Source of the DNA: Thermodesulfobacteriota bacterium
Lineage (GTDB): Bacteria > Desulfobacterota > UBA8473
Reading direction: 5' to 3'
Length of the DNA: 64,000 bases
Assembly (NCBI GenBank): GCA_040757775.1
Contig: JBFLWQ010000006.1
Location: forward strand, 1 to 64,000
The notes beneath the pieces are model-generated. The model had not been told where the DNA came from. It made no database searches and worked only from the letters and a program-made list of their open reading frames with translations. Within the stretch, counting starts at the first letter, position 1. Every line of letters starts with the position of its first letter. Below are positions 38,714 to 47,101 of the stretch, in pieces. The position numbers and the translations under genes are program-made.

Positions 38714-40042
38714 ATGCTTTGCAGCACAAAAGAAGATGTGAAGAAAATCGTTAAGGAAAGAGACGTAAGTTTTATCCAATTATGGTTTACCGACGTACTC
38801 GGGTACCTTAAGAGCTTTGCTATAACACCCCCCGAGATCGATGAAGCCCTGGATGAGGGAATGGGTTTTGATGGTTCTTCTATCGAGGGTTTTGCCCGCA
38901 TAGAAGAAAGCGACATGATCGCCAAGCCGGATCCCACTACCCTGGAGTTTTTACCCTGGAGGGATGAGGAAAAACCTGTGGTCAGGATGTTTTGCGACAT
39001 CCTCGAACCTGATGGAAGTCACTACAAGGGCGATCCCCGGTATGTATTCAAGAGGCTTTTACAAAAGGCAAAAGACCAGGGGTATACTTTTTATCTGGGA
39101 CCGGAGCTGGAATTCTTCTATTTTACCGAAAATAAGAACCCAATGCCCCTGGATGAGGGTGGTTATTTTGACACTACACCGCTGGATACGGCCGGGCAGC
39201 TCCGAAGAGAAAGCATCTTTGCCCTGCAGAAGATAGGCATAGATATAGAATACAGCCACCACGAAGTAGCCCCAAGCCAGCACGAGATTGACATGAGGTA
39301 TGACGAGGGTTTAAGGATGGCTGATAAGACTATGACCCTGAAGATTATAGTGAAAGAGATAGCAAGACGCAACGGGGTTTACGCCACATTTATGCCAAAG
39401 CCCATCTTCGGGATAAACGGAAGTGGTATGCATACCCACCAGTCCTTGTTCAAATCTGACCAAAATGCCTTTTACAACCCCAAAGATAAATATAACCTTT
39501 CAGATATCGGCAAAAGCTATGTTGCCGGCCTCCTGAAACATGCAAGAGAGTTCACAGCAGTAACCAATCAGTGGGTAAATTCCTATAAAAGGCTTGTTCC
39601 AGGCTACGAGGCACCTGTCTATATTTGCTGGGCAAGACGCAACAGATCCACTATGATAAGGATTCCTATGTATAAACCCGGCAAGGAGAAGGCTACACGT
39701 ATCGAGTTTCGCTCTCCTGACCCGGCCTGCAATCCCTATCTTGCCTTTGCTGTAATGCTGGCCGCAGGCCTCAAGGGCATAGAAAAAGGCTATCCTTTAC
39801 CAGACCCTATAGAAGAGGATCTCTATCACTTCAGTCCTGAAAAGAGGAAAGAGATGAATATCCATGAACTGCCGGGTAATCTCTATGAATCCATACTGGA
39901 AGTTGAAAAGAGTGAGCTTGTGAGAGAGGCACTGGGCGACCACATATTCTACAAGTTCATCGAAAATAAGAAAATTGAATGGGACAGGTACAGGACCCAT
40001 GTGAGCCAATATGAGCTTGATACGTATCTGCCTAAATTGTAA
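38714..40042 (+). CDS. glnA: Glutamine synthetase, type I
   Basis: 442 aa. GFDGSSIEGF near residue 57, GPELEFF, the substrate loop NGSGMHTHQS, YKRLVPGYEAPVYICW, and ATRIEFRSPDPACNPYLAFA. At 442 aa it is of the shorter GSI-alpha length. The region corresponding to the adenylylation Tyr reads NLYES (Tyr391), so control by GlnE cannot be excluded, though GSI-alpha enzymes are usually feedback-controlled. AAAGGAGGAG precedes the ATG. It assimilates ammonium brought in by AmtB. Confidence 0.96.
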   Translation: MLCSTKEDVKKIVKERDVSFIQLWFTDVLGYLKSFAITPPEIDEALDEGMGFDGSSIEGFARIEESDMIAKPDPTTLEFLPWRDEEKPVVRMFCDILEPDGSHYKGDPRYVFKRLLQKAKDQGYTFYLGPELEFFYFTENKNPMPLDEGGYFDTTPLDTAGQLRRESIFALQKIGIDIEYSHHEVAPSQHEIDMRYDEGLRMADKTMTLKIIVKEIARRNGVYATFMPKPIFGINGSGMHTHQSLFKSDQNAFYNPKDKYNLSDIGKSYVAGLLKHAREFTAVTNQWVNSYKRLVPGYEAPVYICWARRNRSTMIRIPMYKPGKEKATRIEFRSPDPACNPYLAFAVMLAAGLKGIEKGYPLPDPIEEDLYHFSPEKRKEMNIHELPGNLYESILEVEKSELVREALGDHIFYKFIENKKIEWDRYRTHVSQYELDTYLPKL

Positions 40043-40045
40043 TTA

Positions 40046-40073
40046 GTAGGGGCGCGGCTATTCTCGCCCCTAC
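40046..40073 (+). repeat. REP-like hairpin with GTAG foot (7)
   Basis: GTAG 40046-40049; GGGGCG pairs with CGCCCC (40065-40070), with a weaker inner stem; ends in TAC. It lies 3 nt after the glnA stop, and the nadE ribosome-binding site follows directly. Confidence 0.7.
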
Positions 40074-40090
40074 TCGGAGGATTTGGAATA

Positions 40091-41836
40091 TTGCCTTTAC
40101 TTCGTGTTGCGTTAGCCCAGATCAATACAACCGTTGGCGATCTCTCAGGAAATGCAGATAAGATAATCCACTATACAGGGATGGCAAGGGAGAAAGGTGT
40201 AGATCTCATCACCTTTCCCGAGCTTTCCCTCTGTGGCTATCCCCCGGAAGATCTCCTCCTCAAGCGGCAGTTCCTTGATGACTGCCGAAAGACCCTTGGG
40301 GAGATCATAACCAAAACTTCCGGGATTACCTGTATCGTCGGTTTTCCTGAGGCGTGCGGGGCATCTCTCTACAATGCTGCTGCCCTGGTCCACGATGGCA
40401 AATTAACAGGTATCTATCGCAAGGTACTTCTTCCCAATTACGGGGTTTTTGATGAAAAGAGGTACTTTGAGCCAGGTAAAGAGGGCGTTGTCCTTGTCTT
40501 AAACGGTGTGGCAATCGGAATAAATATCTGCGAAGACTCCTGGTTTTCTGAGGGGCCAGCGAAAGTGGAGATTCAAAAAGGTGGCGCCAGGGTGATAGCC
40601 AATATCTCTGCCTCTCCTTACTATGCAGGAAAGCTGGAAGTAAGGGAGGACGTGTTGAGAAAGCTTGCACTGGAGGATGGATGTTTCATCTTCTATAACA
40701 ATCTGGTAGGGGGGCAGGACGAACTTATATTTGATGGCGGGAGCTTTATCCTCGACCCTAAGGGGGAACTCCTTGCCAATTCCAAACAGTTCGATGAAGA
40801 TATGCTGGTGTTTGACCTTGAGATTATGCAAGATGAGCCTCCACGTTTAGAGAATTCAACGATGCCTTCAGACAAGTCTTCATCAGGAGAGGTTCAAAGG
40901 TTCTATATCTCTTCGGTTGCCCCCACACAAAAACAGAAAATTCCTGAAGTCAGAATCCGTTGGCTTGACTATCCGGAAGAGGTCTATTCAGCCCTGGTTC
41001 TTGGAGTAAGGGATTACGTTATAAAGAATGGATTTCCAAAGGTGCTTATTGGCATCAGCGGGGGGATAGACTCTGCATTAACCGCTGCTATTGCTGTTGA
41101 TGCCCTTGGGGCTGAGGCAGTGGTTGGAGTGACCATGCCGTCACGGTTCAGCTCCGAAGGGACAAGGGGAGATGCCTGTATTCTATCAGACAATCTTGGA
41201 ACCCGACTTATATCCATCCCCATTGAACAGGTCTTTAACTCCTATCTTGACATACTCAAGCCCATATTCGAGGGGATGGCACCGGATGTAACAGAGGAAA
41301 ATATCCAGGCAAGAATTCGGGGGAATATCCTGATGTCCCTTTCCAATAAATTCGGGTGGCTGGTGTTGACTACAGGCAATAAAAGTGAAACTGCTGTGGG
41401 GTACTGTACCCTATACGGGGATATGGCTGGTGGATTTGCTGTAATAAAAGATGTACCCAAGACCCTGGTCTATGAACTGGCTGAATTTAAGAACAGGCAA
41501 TCAGGAAGACCCGTAATCCCAAAGAGTATTATAGAAAGGGAACCATCCGCTGAACTAAGACTTGACCAGAAAGACCAGGATTCCCTGCCGCCTTACGACA
41601 AACTCGATGCCATCCTCCGGGCATATATAGAGCAAGACATGGCTTACACCGAGATACTAAAGATGGGATTTGATGAAGGTATGGTCAGGAAGGTGATTCA
41701 GATGGTGGATAGAAACGAGTATAAACGCAGACAGGCCCCCCCGGGTATAAAGATTACACCAAAGGCATTTGGCAAAGACTGGAGGCTTCCGATTTCCAAC
41801 CAATACACCAAACTGTACCTGAACAGTTCGCTGTGA
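40091..41836 (+). CDS. nadE: NAD+ synthase (glutamine-hydrolysing)
   Basis: 581 aa two-domain enzyme. N-terminal nitrilase-type amidase (ITFPELSLCGYPPEDLL; Lys-region YRKVLLPNYGVFDEKRYF; the Cys region NICEDSW), then the synthetase with PP-loop ISGGIDSALTAAIA near residue 320 and TTGNKSETAVGYCTLYGD. It converts deamido-NAD to NAD. TTG start with CGGAGG about 9 nt upstream. Its position after glnA fits the use of glutamine as amide donor. Confidence 0.96.
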   Translation: MPLLRVALAQINTTVGDLSGNADKIIHYTGMAREKGVDLITFPELSLCGYPPEDLLLKRQFLDDCRKTLGEIITKTSGITCIVGFPEACGASLYNAAALVHDGKLTGIYRKVLLPNYGVFDEKRYFEPGKEGVVLVLNGVAIGINICEDSWFSEGPAKVEIQKGGARVIANISASPYYAGKLEVREDVLRKLALEDGCFIFYNNLVGGQDELIFDGGSFILDPKGELLANSKQFDEDMLVFDLEIMQDEPPRLENSTMPSDKSSSGEVQRFYISSVAPTQKQKIPEVRIRWLDYPEEVYSALVLGVRDYVIKNGFPKVLIGISGGIDSALTAAIAVDALGAEAVVGVTMPSRFSSEGTRGDACILSDNLGTRLISIPIEQVFNSYLDILKPIFEGMAPDVTEENIQARIRGNILMSLSNKFGWLVLTTGNKSETAVGYCTLYGDMAGGFAVIKDVPKTLVYELAEFKNRQSGRPVIPKSIIEREPSAELRLDQKDQDSLPPYDKLDAILRAYIEQDMAYTEILKMGFDEGMVRKVIQMVDRNEYKRRQAPPGIKITPKAFGKDWRLPISNQYTKLYLNSSL

Positions 41837-41856
41837 AAAAGTAACTATTCAGCCAT

Positions 41857-41879
41857 GACAGGCGAGACGCCTGTCCTAC
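41857..41879 (-). repeat. REP-like hairpin, inverted (8)
   Basis: GACAGGCG (41857-41864), loop AGA, CGCCTGTC (41868-41875), CTAC to 41879. Located 21 nt after the nadE stop. A CCGCCAGAGGCGG palindrome follows near 41908. Confidence 0.8.
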
Positions 41880-41977
41880 TGTGTTCTATAACCACCTACG
41901 ACGGTAGTCCGCCAGAGGCGGATCGGCTGTCTAAAATACAGGGCTTTAGACAAAAGCTGAATAGTCGCGTGAAAAAT

Positions 41978-42334
41978 TCATTTATCCAGCACCTCCCTCT
42001 CTTTCCCTGCCAATTTTTCCACGGTAAAAGGCTTCTGAATAAACTCTATTCCTTCATCCAGCACACCATGATGGAGTATCGCATTATCGGTGTAACCGGA
42101 CGCATTAATCACAGAATCAACATCTAACGGTTCAATTCTAATATTATGTTCCCTTAAAAAGGAATATAGAAGTTTAGTGTCTCCTTTAAATTGAGGCATA
42201 AGCTCCGCAAACACAACAGATGGAGCGACAAGGTCTTCGCGCCTGGTCAAAGCCATATACAACTTCTCTTGATGGCTTCTAAATTCATCTTTTAAAATAT
42301 CAATTAGAATGGTAGTATCAACACAGATTTTCAA
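41978..42334 (-). CDS. vapC: VapC-like PIN toxin fused to a receiver-domain tail (chimera)
   Basis: 118 aa. Residues 1-76 are the first half of a PIN-domain RNase: [11 protein letters not shown] with Asp6, and VVFAEL with Glu44. From about residue 77 the sequence switches to [13 protein letters not shown]...[21 protein letters not shown], the familiar C-terminal end of response-regulator/hybrid-kinase receiver domains. The PIN half that should supply the third and fourth acidic residues is therefore missing, so the toxin is probably inactive. The join is in frame, so the gene still looks intact to a gene finder. It overlaps vapB by 4 nt. Confidence 0.75.
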   Translation of the reverse strand: MKICVDTTILIDILKDEFRSHQEKLYMALTRREDLVAPSVVFAELMPQFKGDTKLLYSFLREHNIRIEPLDVDSVINASGYTDNAILHHGVLDEGIEFIQKPFTVEKLAGKEREVLDK

Positions 42335-42552
42335 TTTGCCTTACCCCTGATATCATCTATATAATCATCAGTCGTCGTTCCGTTTTTAAATTTTCCACGC
42401 CATTTTTTCTTAATTTCATTAATTGGATTCACAACCAGAGTATATTTATCCCCTTCCTTAGTTATATCTACTTCGCCCCCTGGCACTATACCAAGCTCTT
42501 TTCTAATTTTCACAGGTATTGTAATTTGGTACTTTGCAGTAACCTTAGACAT
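42331..42552 (-). CDS. vapB: VapB/AbrB-type antitoxin
   Basis: 73 aa from ATG 42552 (GGGAGGTG 6 nt upstream; the frame opens at 42588). N-terminal AbrB/MazE swapped-hairpin domain [20 protein letters not shown], which binds DNA, and a C-terminal toxin-binding tail. It represses its own operon. Being first in the operon is typical. Confidence 0.85.
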   Translation of the reverse strand: MSKVTAKYQITIPVKIRKELGIVPGGEVDITKEGDKYTLVVNPINEIKKKWRGKFKNGTTTDDYIDDIRGKAN

Positions 42553-42571
42553 TTTAATCACCTCCCAAAAC

Positions 42572-42602
42572 AGTATACCTTTAAACAAAAAATAGTATAC
42601 CT
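42572..42602 (-). promoter_or_regulatory. vapBC operator: two AGTATACCT repeats
   Basis: AGTATACCT at 42572-42580 and again at 42594-42602, start to start 22 nt, two turns of helix, just upstream of vapB. On the minus strand each holds a -10-like TATACT. Probable autoregulatory site. Confidence 0.5.
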
Positions 42603-42666
42603 CCGCTGCTGTTTTGTGTCAACCCCTTTTTCAGAAGAGGAGAGACTTGAAGATACTATACGAAGT

Positions 42667-42876
42667 GTCATTGCGAAGAGCGAGTGAGCCGAAGCCCCGA
42701 GCGAAGTGAAAGGGACGTGGCAAGCTTTATTACTTATGACAAAGAGACTGTGTCGTAATGCTCTTTTTGTCATTGCGAACGACCGAAGGGAGTGTGGCAA
42801 TCTTTGTATAATCAATGACATATGAGATTGCTTCAGTCGTTTCACTCCTTCGCAATGACATTGTGACACAGCCTCT
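42667..42876. repeat. MITE-like repeat cluster, GTCATTGCGAA inverted ends
   Basis: GTCATTGCGAA at 42769-42779 and its exact complement TTCGCAATGAC at 42849-42859 bound a 91-bp segment with further internal pairing. A nested outer pair lies at about 42734-42750 / 42859-42875, and one more GTCATTGCGAA at 42667. No gene lies in 42553-42958. Confidence 0.7.
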
Positions 42877-42958
42877 TGCTCGGAATGACAAGCGAGGGGG
42901 CCGAAATGACAAAGTTGGCGTTTTTCAAGCCCTCAAGAGAAGAAATAGCCTGGAACAG

Positions 42959-43957
42959 TTAAAGGAAAATTTTCAACGTAGCATAAATGGCAGCCGATAT
43001 TAGTGCCGCCATGGGAATCGTCAGTATCCACGCCCAGATGATACTGCCAGCCACTCCCCAGCGGACAGCACTTACTCGTTTGGCTGTACCAACCCCAACG
43101 ATAGCACCGGTAATGGTATGGGTCGTGCTGACGGGGATACCTGCGACGGAAGCTCCAATGATGGTGATAGCCGCCGCGGTTTCAGCACAAAAGCCCCCGC
43201 TGGGTCGCAGCCTTGTAATCCTCGTGCCCATTGTCTTGACGATACGCCATCCTCCAGCCATGGTTCCCATGGCGATGACAGTGTAACAGAGGATGATAAC
43301 CCAGAAAGGGACATGAAAGGTTGTCCCCAAAAGCCCCCTGTTGTAAAGAATAATGGTGATTATCCCCATGGTTTTCTGGGCATCGTTCATACCATGACCC
43401 AGGCTGTATACTGCCGCAGATACAAGCTGCAACTTGCGGAATATCCTGTTTGACCGGGCAGTTCTGGAATTGCGGTTGATACTGACCACCACGACCATTA
43501 TGGCAACTCCAAGTATCATCCCGATTGCTGGAGAGAGAACGATAAAAAGGGCTGTTTTTGTTACACCACTTAAAACAAGTGCCGAGATACCCCCCTTTAC
43601 AATGCCCGCACCGATGAGGCCACCTATGAGGGCATGAGAAGAACTGCTGGGCAACCCGAAATACCACGTGATGATGTTCCAGGCAATTGCCCCTCCCAGA
43701 GCAGAGAGGATGATAAGATTTTCGACAATGTCAGGGTTGATAATACCGGTGCCAATGGTGTGAGCAACCTGGACGCCTATCAAAAAGGCAGCCGCAAAGT
43801 TGAAGAAAGCTGCCCATATGACGGCATATTGAGGCGAAAGAACCCTGGTGGAAACAACGGTGGAAATCGAATTGGCAGCGTCATGAAAACCGTTTAAAAA
43901 GTCGAAAACAAGGGCTACAAGAACAAGAAAAATAATAAAAGATAGAGAATCAAGCAT
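42959..43957 (-). CDS. pit: Low-affinity inorganic phosphate transporter, Pit family
   Basis: 332 aa, about 10 membrane helices. Two signature repeats: DFLNGFHDAANSISTVVSTR near the N-terminus and GHGMNDAQKTMGIIT in the second half, plus FGLPSSSSHALIGGLIGAG and VSTTHTITGAIVG. It imports metal-phosphate with protons. It overlaps the upstream PhoU-like gene by 8 nt, the usual Pit-accessory pairing. Confidence 0.95.
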   Translation of the reverse strand: MLDSLSFIIFLVLVALVFDFLNGFHDAANSISTVVSTRVLSPQYAVIWAAFFNFAAAFLIGVQVAHTIGTGIINPDIVENLIILSALGGAIAWNIITWYFGLPSSSSHALIGGLIGAGIVKGGISALVLSGVTKTALFIVLSPAIGMILGVAIMVVVVSINRNSRTARSNRIFRKLQLVSAAVYSLGHGMNDAQKTMGIITIILYNRGLLGTTFHVPFWVIILCYTVIAMGTMAGGWRIVKTMGTRITRLRPSGGFCAETAAAITIIGASVAGIPVSTTHTITGAIVGVGTAKRVSAVRWGVAGSIIWAWILTIPMAALISAAIYATLKIFL

Positions 43958-44570
43958 TTTTCAGGACGATACCTTCTACAATATTAGAGACATCCTCACA
44001 TATATCCAAAGCTTCTTCGATTATTTCAAATATTTCTTTCCATTTAATCAGTTCAAAGACATCTTTTTCATGTTCAAACAGAGAAGCCATTGTTGTTCTC
44101 ATGATATGGTCAGCTTCATTTTCAAGGGTATTGATCTCTATACATGCCTCCAGGATCATTTTGGCATTCTTCATGTCTCTGAGACTGTGAACGCTCTTTT
44201 TTATTAGTGTAATGGCTTTATTTAAAAGCTTGGCCTGAGCCACAATCTCCCTTGCCGGTTTTTTAACCTTATAAAGGAACATCCTTGAAGCTGCGGCCTC
44301 AATCATATCGAGGACGCTGTCCATTTTATTGACCAGGTTATAGATGTCTTCACGGTCTAAAGGGGTAATGAAGGTCTTGTGCATCTTCTCATACGTCTTA
44401 TGAGTTATATTGTCTGCCTCGTTTTCGATTACCTTCAATTTTGCAATCTTTGGTTCAGCATACTCATAGCTTTCAACCATTTCCAGAAAGAGCACTCCCC
44501 CTTCTTCGATCTTCTCCGCGAGTTCTTCAAAACAGTCAAAAAATTTTCCTTCTCTAGGTATGAATCGCAT
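43950..44570 (-). CDS. PhoU-like Pit accessory protein (DUF47)
   Basis: 206 aa, all-helical. FIPREGKFFDCFEELAEKIE start, ENEADNITHKTYEKMHKTFI, TPLDREDIYNLVNKMDSVLD, ENEADHIMRTTMASLF: the DUF47 pattern with ExxxD metal-binding repeats. It modulates the Pit transporter encoded downstream. Confidence 0.93.
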   Translation of the reverse strand: MRFIPREGKFFDCFEELAEKIEEGGVLFLEMVESYEYAEPKIAKLKVIENEADNITHKTYEKMHKTFITPLDREDIYNLVNKMDSVLDMIEAAASRMFLYKVKKPAREIVAQAKLLNKAITLIKKSVHSLRDMKNAKMILEACIEINTLENEADHIMRTTMASLFEHEKDVFELIKWKEIFEIIEEALDICEDVSNIVEGIVLKNA

Positions 44571-44690
44571 TAGCCAGCTCCTTCATTTTTATACCTTTCT
44601 TTTAGCGAATTATCTCGAAAAAAGCAATACTTTTTATCAACCTGAATCCATCAACTAATTACCCACCTGTATCTGACCAGTTAATCTGTT

Positions 44691-45746
44691 TCAGGCTGTA
44701 AACACCTCTTTGAGTTGAAAAGCCACCGTTTCAGGTAATTCAAACCACTCCTCATTACGCAGAAGCAGTTTCTGTCTCCATGTGATATCACTTGTGTAGT
44801 ATGGAGGGAAATACCCTCTCTTAACAATCCTTAAGCCAGGCCACAAGTGTTCCTGTTTTTCTCCCAGAGTACCTGAATATACAATAAGGTTGAAGGAGGT
44901 TACATTCTGGCTTCGATAGTATCTTAAAACCCTGGACAGCCCTTCTGACAGGTTTTCTATGTCTTTCTTTTCAAACTCGATAAAGTTCGATTTGCCTTCT
45001 ATCAATCCCTGTACTTCTTTTGTACCACCTGGTGCATACGGGACAAGCCAGTGGGTATTACCAACCGTGCCAATGTACCTCTTGCCCTCTTCCTTCTCTG
45101 TCTTAACAAGATCAGCCCAGTAGCTAGTGGAATTTTCATTGAAATAGCGCCTGCTCTCTGCAGCCAATCTCTTTATGGAATCAAAGGGAAAGGCAGTTAC
45201 AAAGAGGTGAAAGTGGGAATGGACGGTAGACGACCCGGCAGGAAAGAGATAATTACAGCCAAAAGCAGCATGTTTTGCCTCTTTATCTTTATCGTATACC
45301 CTTTTTATGAATTCCAATGCACATGTAAAGGTGTCAATCAGGACTTCCGGGGTATATTCATCCAGACTGAAAAAGTGGTTGTCGGGATAGGTTAGCACAG
45401 CAGAATACCTTGCCAGACCAAATATATTGGGAAATAAGATAGTCTGTCCGACAGTAAGCCTGCCCTCAGGTAAGATATTCTCCAGATACTTTGGCGTGGT
45501 CTTTCTCACCGTATCCCCGCACATGAAACAGCCTTCTCTGGATATCTCTATGGTCCGGGAAAGTTCTTCCTTATCCATTTCTATAGACCACTTTGCCCCT
45601 GCTTCCAGTGCAGTAATATTAAGGTAGCTACTATCTTTGGTTAAAGGATCCAGTCGGTATTCGATGATATGTGTGTCAGGTTCAAAGTTCTTCATCGGGT
45701 TTAAAAACTTGCACTCTTCTGTGAACTTTTCAAAGGTTATGGGCAT
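44691..45746 (-). CDS. GalT/HIT-superfamily nucleotidyltransferase-like protein
   Basis: 351 aa from ATG 45746 (GGAGGT 7 nt upstream; the frame opens at 45827). A Cys pair GCFMCG near residue 72 and a histidine motif STVHSHFHLF near 175, spaced as in GalT-like members of the HIT superfamily, where the motif binds the nucleotide and the Cys pair holds zinc. The central HxH-x-H site is intact. Ordinary GalT features such as the HPHGQ motif are not seen, so it is not plain galactose-1-P uridylyltransferase. The substrate is unknown. Stands alone between repeat DNA and the pit genes. Confidence 0.6.
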   Translation of the reverse strand: MPITFEKFTEECKFLNPMKNFEPDTHIIEYRLDPLTKDSSYLNITALEAGAKWSIEMDKEELSRTIEISREGCFMCGDTVRKTTPKYLENILPEGRLTVGQTILFPNIFGLARYSAVLTYPDNHFFSLDEYTPEVLIDTFTCALEFIKRVYDKDKEAKHAAFGCNYLFPAGSSTVHSHFHLFVTAFPFDSIKRLAAESRRYFNENSTSYWADLVKTEKEEGKRYIGTVGNTHWLVPYAPGGTKEVQGLIEGKSNFIEFEKKDIENLSEGLSRVLRYYRSQNVTSFNLIVYSGTLGEKQEHLWPGLRIVKRGYFPPYYTSDITWRQKLLLRNEEWFELPETVAFQLKEVFTA

Positions 45747-46028
45747 CTTTCCTACCTCCAGCATATTGTTTTGGTTCTGTTTCACACCTACTACTTGTTT
45801 CCTCCGAATCCCAGAGTGAAACGACAAATAACACTGTCATAATTCCAGCAAAATGTCAATTTTAATGTCCGATTATTTCAAGGTTAAGTGTGTTGGAAAA
45901 GCTCTTCTTCTCTCCTGATTACGATAGGGGAGTGGAATAAGATTCTTATCTTGACACATTTCCTGGTGGTTGATATTATTTAACATAAATAATTATTAAT
46001 TAATATTACTCCTGCATTTCTTTGTCTT

Positions 46029-46155
46029 GTCATTCTGAACGACCGTAGGGAGTGAAGAATTTGACACGAAGTGTCATCCTGAACGAAGTGAAGAATCTCG
46101 TAAGTTCCTTCGCTATGCTCAGGACAAGCCTTGTCGTCTTGCTCCTCGGAATGAC
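46029..46155. repeat. MITE-like repeat, GTCATTCTGAA ... GGAATGAC
   Basis: Begins GTCATTCTGAA (46029-46039) and ends CGGAATGAC (46147-46155), with inner repeats (GACACGAAGTGTC, GAACGAAGTGAAGAATCTCG). Same family as the segments at 42667 and 61010. It accounts for most of the gene-free stretch 45828-46201; the remainder is AT-rich. Confidence 0.65.
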
Positions 46156-46201
46156 CATTTGTCGGAGTAGGATTATAAAATGACTGAAAGGTGGTGAAAT
46201 T

Positions 46202-46318
46202 ATGAAGGTAAAATGTGATATCTGCAAGACAGAGATAGAAGAAGATGAAGCCATGAAGGAAGGAGAGGCTGTCTTTTGCGAGGAGTGCTACATGGAGAAG
46301 ACAAAAAAGAGGTGTTAA
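46202..46318 (+). CDS. 38-aa zinc-ribbon microprotein
   Basis: Starts KVKCDICKTEIEEDEAMKEG and ends EECYMEKTKKRC. Two Cys pairs (CDIC and C-E-E-C), plus a terminal Cys, give a treble-clef or rubredoxin-like zinc site. GGTGGTG lies 5 nt before ATG 46202. It is 76 nt before the CBS gene on the same strand and may be its operon leader. Short proteins of this type (CxxC...CxxC) are common but unnamed. Confidence 0.65.
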   Translation: MKVKCDICKTEIEEDEAMKEGEAVFCEECYMEKTKKRC

Positions 46319-46394
46319 AAGGAACTCTGTCCCTCCCTCTGAAGGAGACCTGAAAATCTTTCAGGGGAGAGGGAGAGGAAAGGGGAACTTCTAC

Positions 46395-47078
46395 ATGCTG
46401 GTAAAAAATTGGATGTCCAAGGATGTCATTACAGTTGACATTGATGATTCAATGAAGACTGCCACAAAGTTAATGGAAGATTACAATATTCGCCGCATCC
46501 CTGTTCTGAAGAAGGATAGATTAAAGGGGATAGTATCATACCTTGACATTAACCGCGAATCTGCTTCCCAGGCTAACGCCCTGGCAGTCAGTGAACTGAA
46601 TTACCTTATTGAAAAGATTAAAGTGAAGGATATCATGAGTCCCAACCCAAAGACTATCTCACCCCATGATACGGTTGAAGAGGCGGCAGTGGTCATGTTA
46701 GAACAGAAGATCGGCAGCCTTCCGGTGATTGATTCTAATGGAAAACTGATAGGCATAATTACCGAATCCGATATATTCAAAGTCCTTATCAGTATGACCG
46801 GGATTAAGCAGGGCGGTATTCAGTTTGCCTTTAATCTTCACGATAAGTCTGGTTCTATTAAGGAGGTAGCCGATGTATTCCGGTTCTATGGGGGAAGTAT
46901 GCTTAGCATCATGACCTCCTATGAACATGCTGAGGAAGGCTATCGGCAGGTTTATATCCGCATGAAGAATATTGATAGGGGAGAACTCGACAAGTTAATA
47001 AATGAACTAAAAAGATTCGACCTTCTGTATATTGTGGACAACCAGGAAAAAACCAGAAAGATATTTTATGAGTTCTGA
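46395..47078 (+). CDS. Tandem CBS-domain protein with C-terminal ACT-like domain
   Basis: 227 aa. Two CBS motifs (VKNWMSKDVITVDIDDSMKT, 3-60; VKDIMSPNPKTISPHDTVEE, 75-130) form a Bateman module that binds adenosine nucleotides. Residues 140-227 (GGIQFAFNLHDKSGSIKEVA) look like an ACT domain. Architecture as in AcuB-like proteins. A regulatory sensor; the target is unknown. It lies 23 nt before priA. Confidence 0.85.
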   Translation: MLVKNWMSKDVITVDIDDSMKTATKLMEDYNIRRIPVLKKDRLKGIVSYLDINRESASQANALAVSELNYLIEKIKVKDIMSPNPKTISPHDTVEEAAVVMLEQKIGSLPVIDSNGKLIGIITESDIFKVLISMTGIKQGGIQFAFNLHDKSGSIKEVADVFRFYGGSMLSIMTSYEHAEEGYRQVYIRMKNIDRGELDKLINELKRFDLLYIVDNQEKTRKIFYEF

Positions 47079-47101
47079 GATACCCCAATGATGCACCATC
47101 C

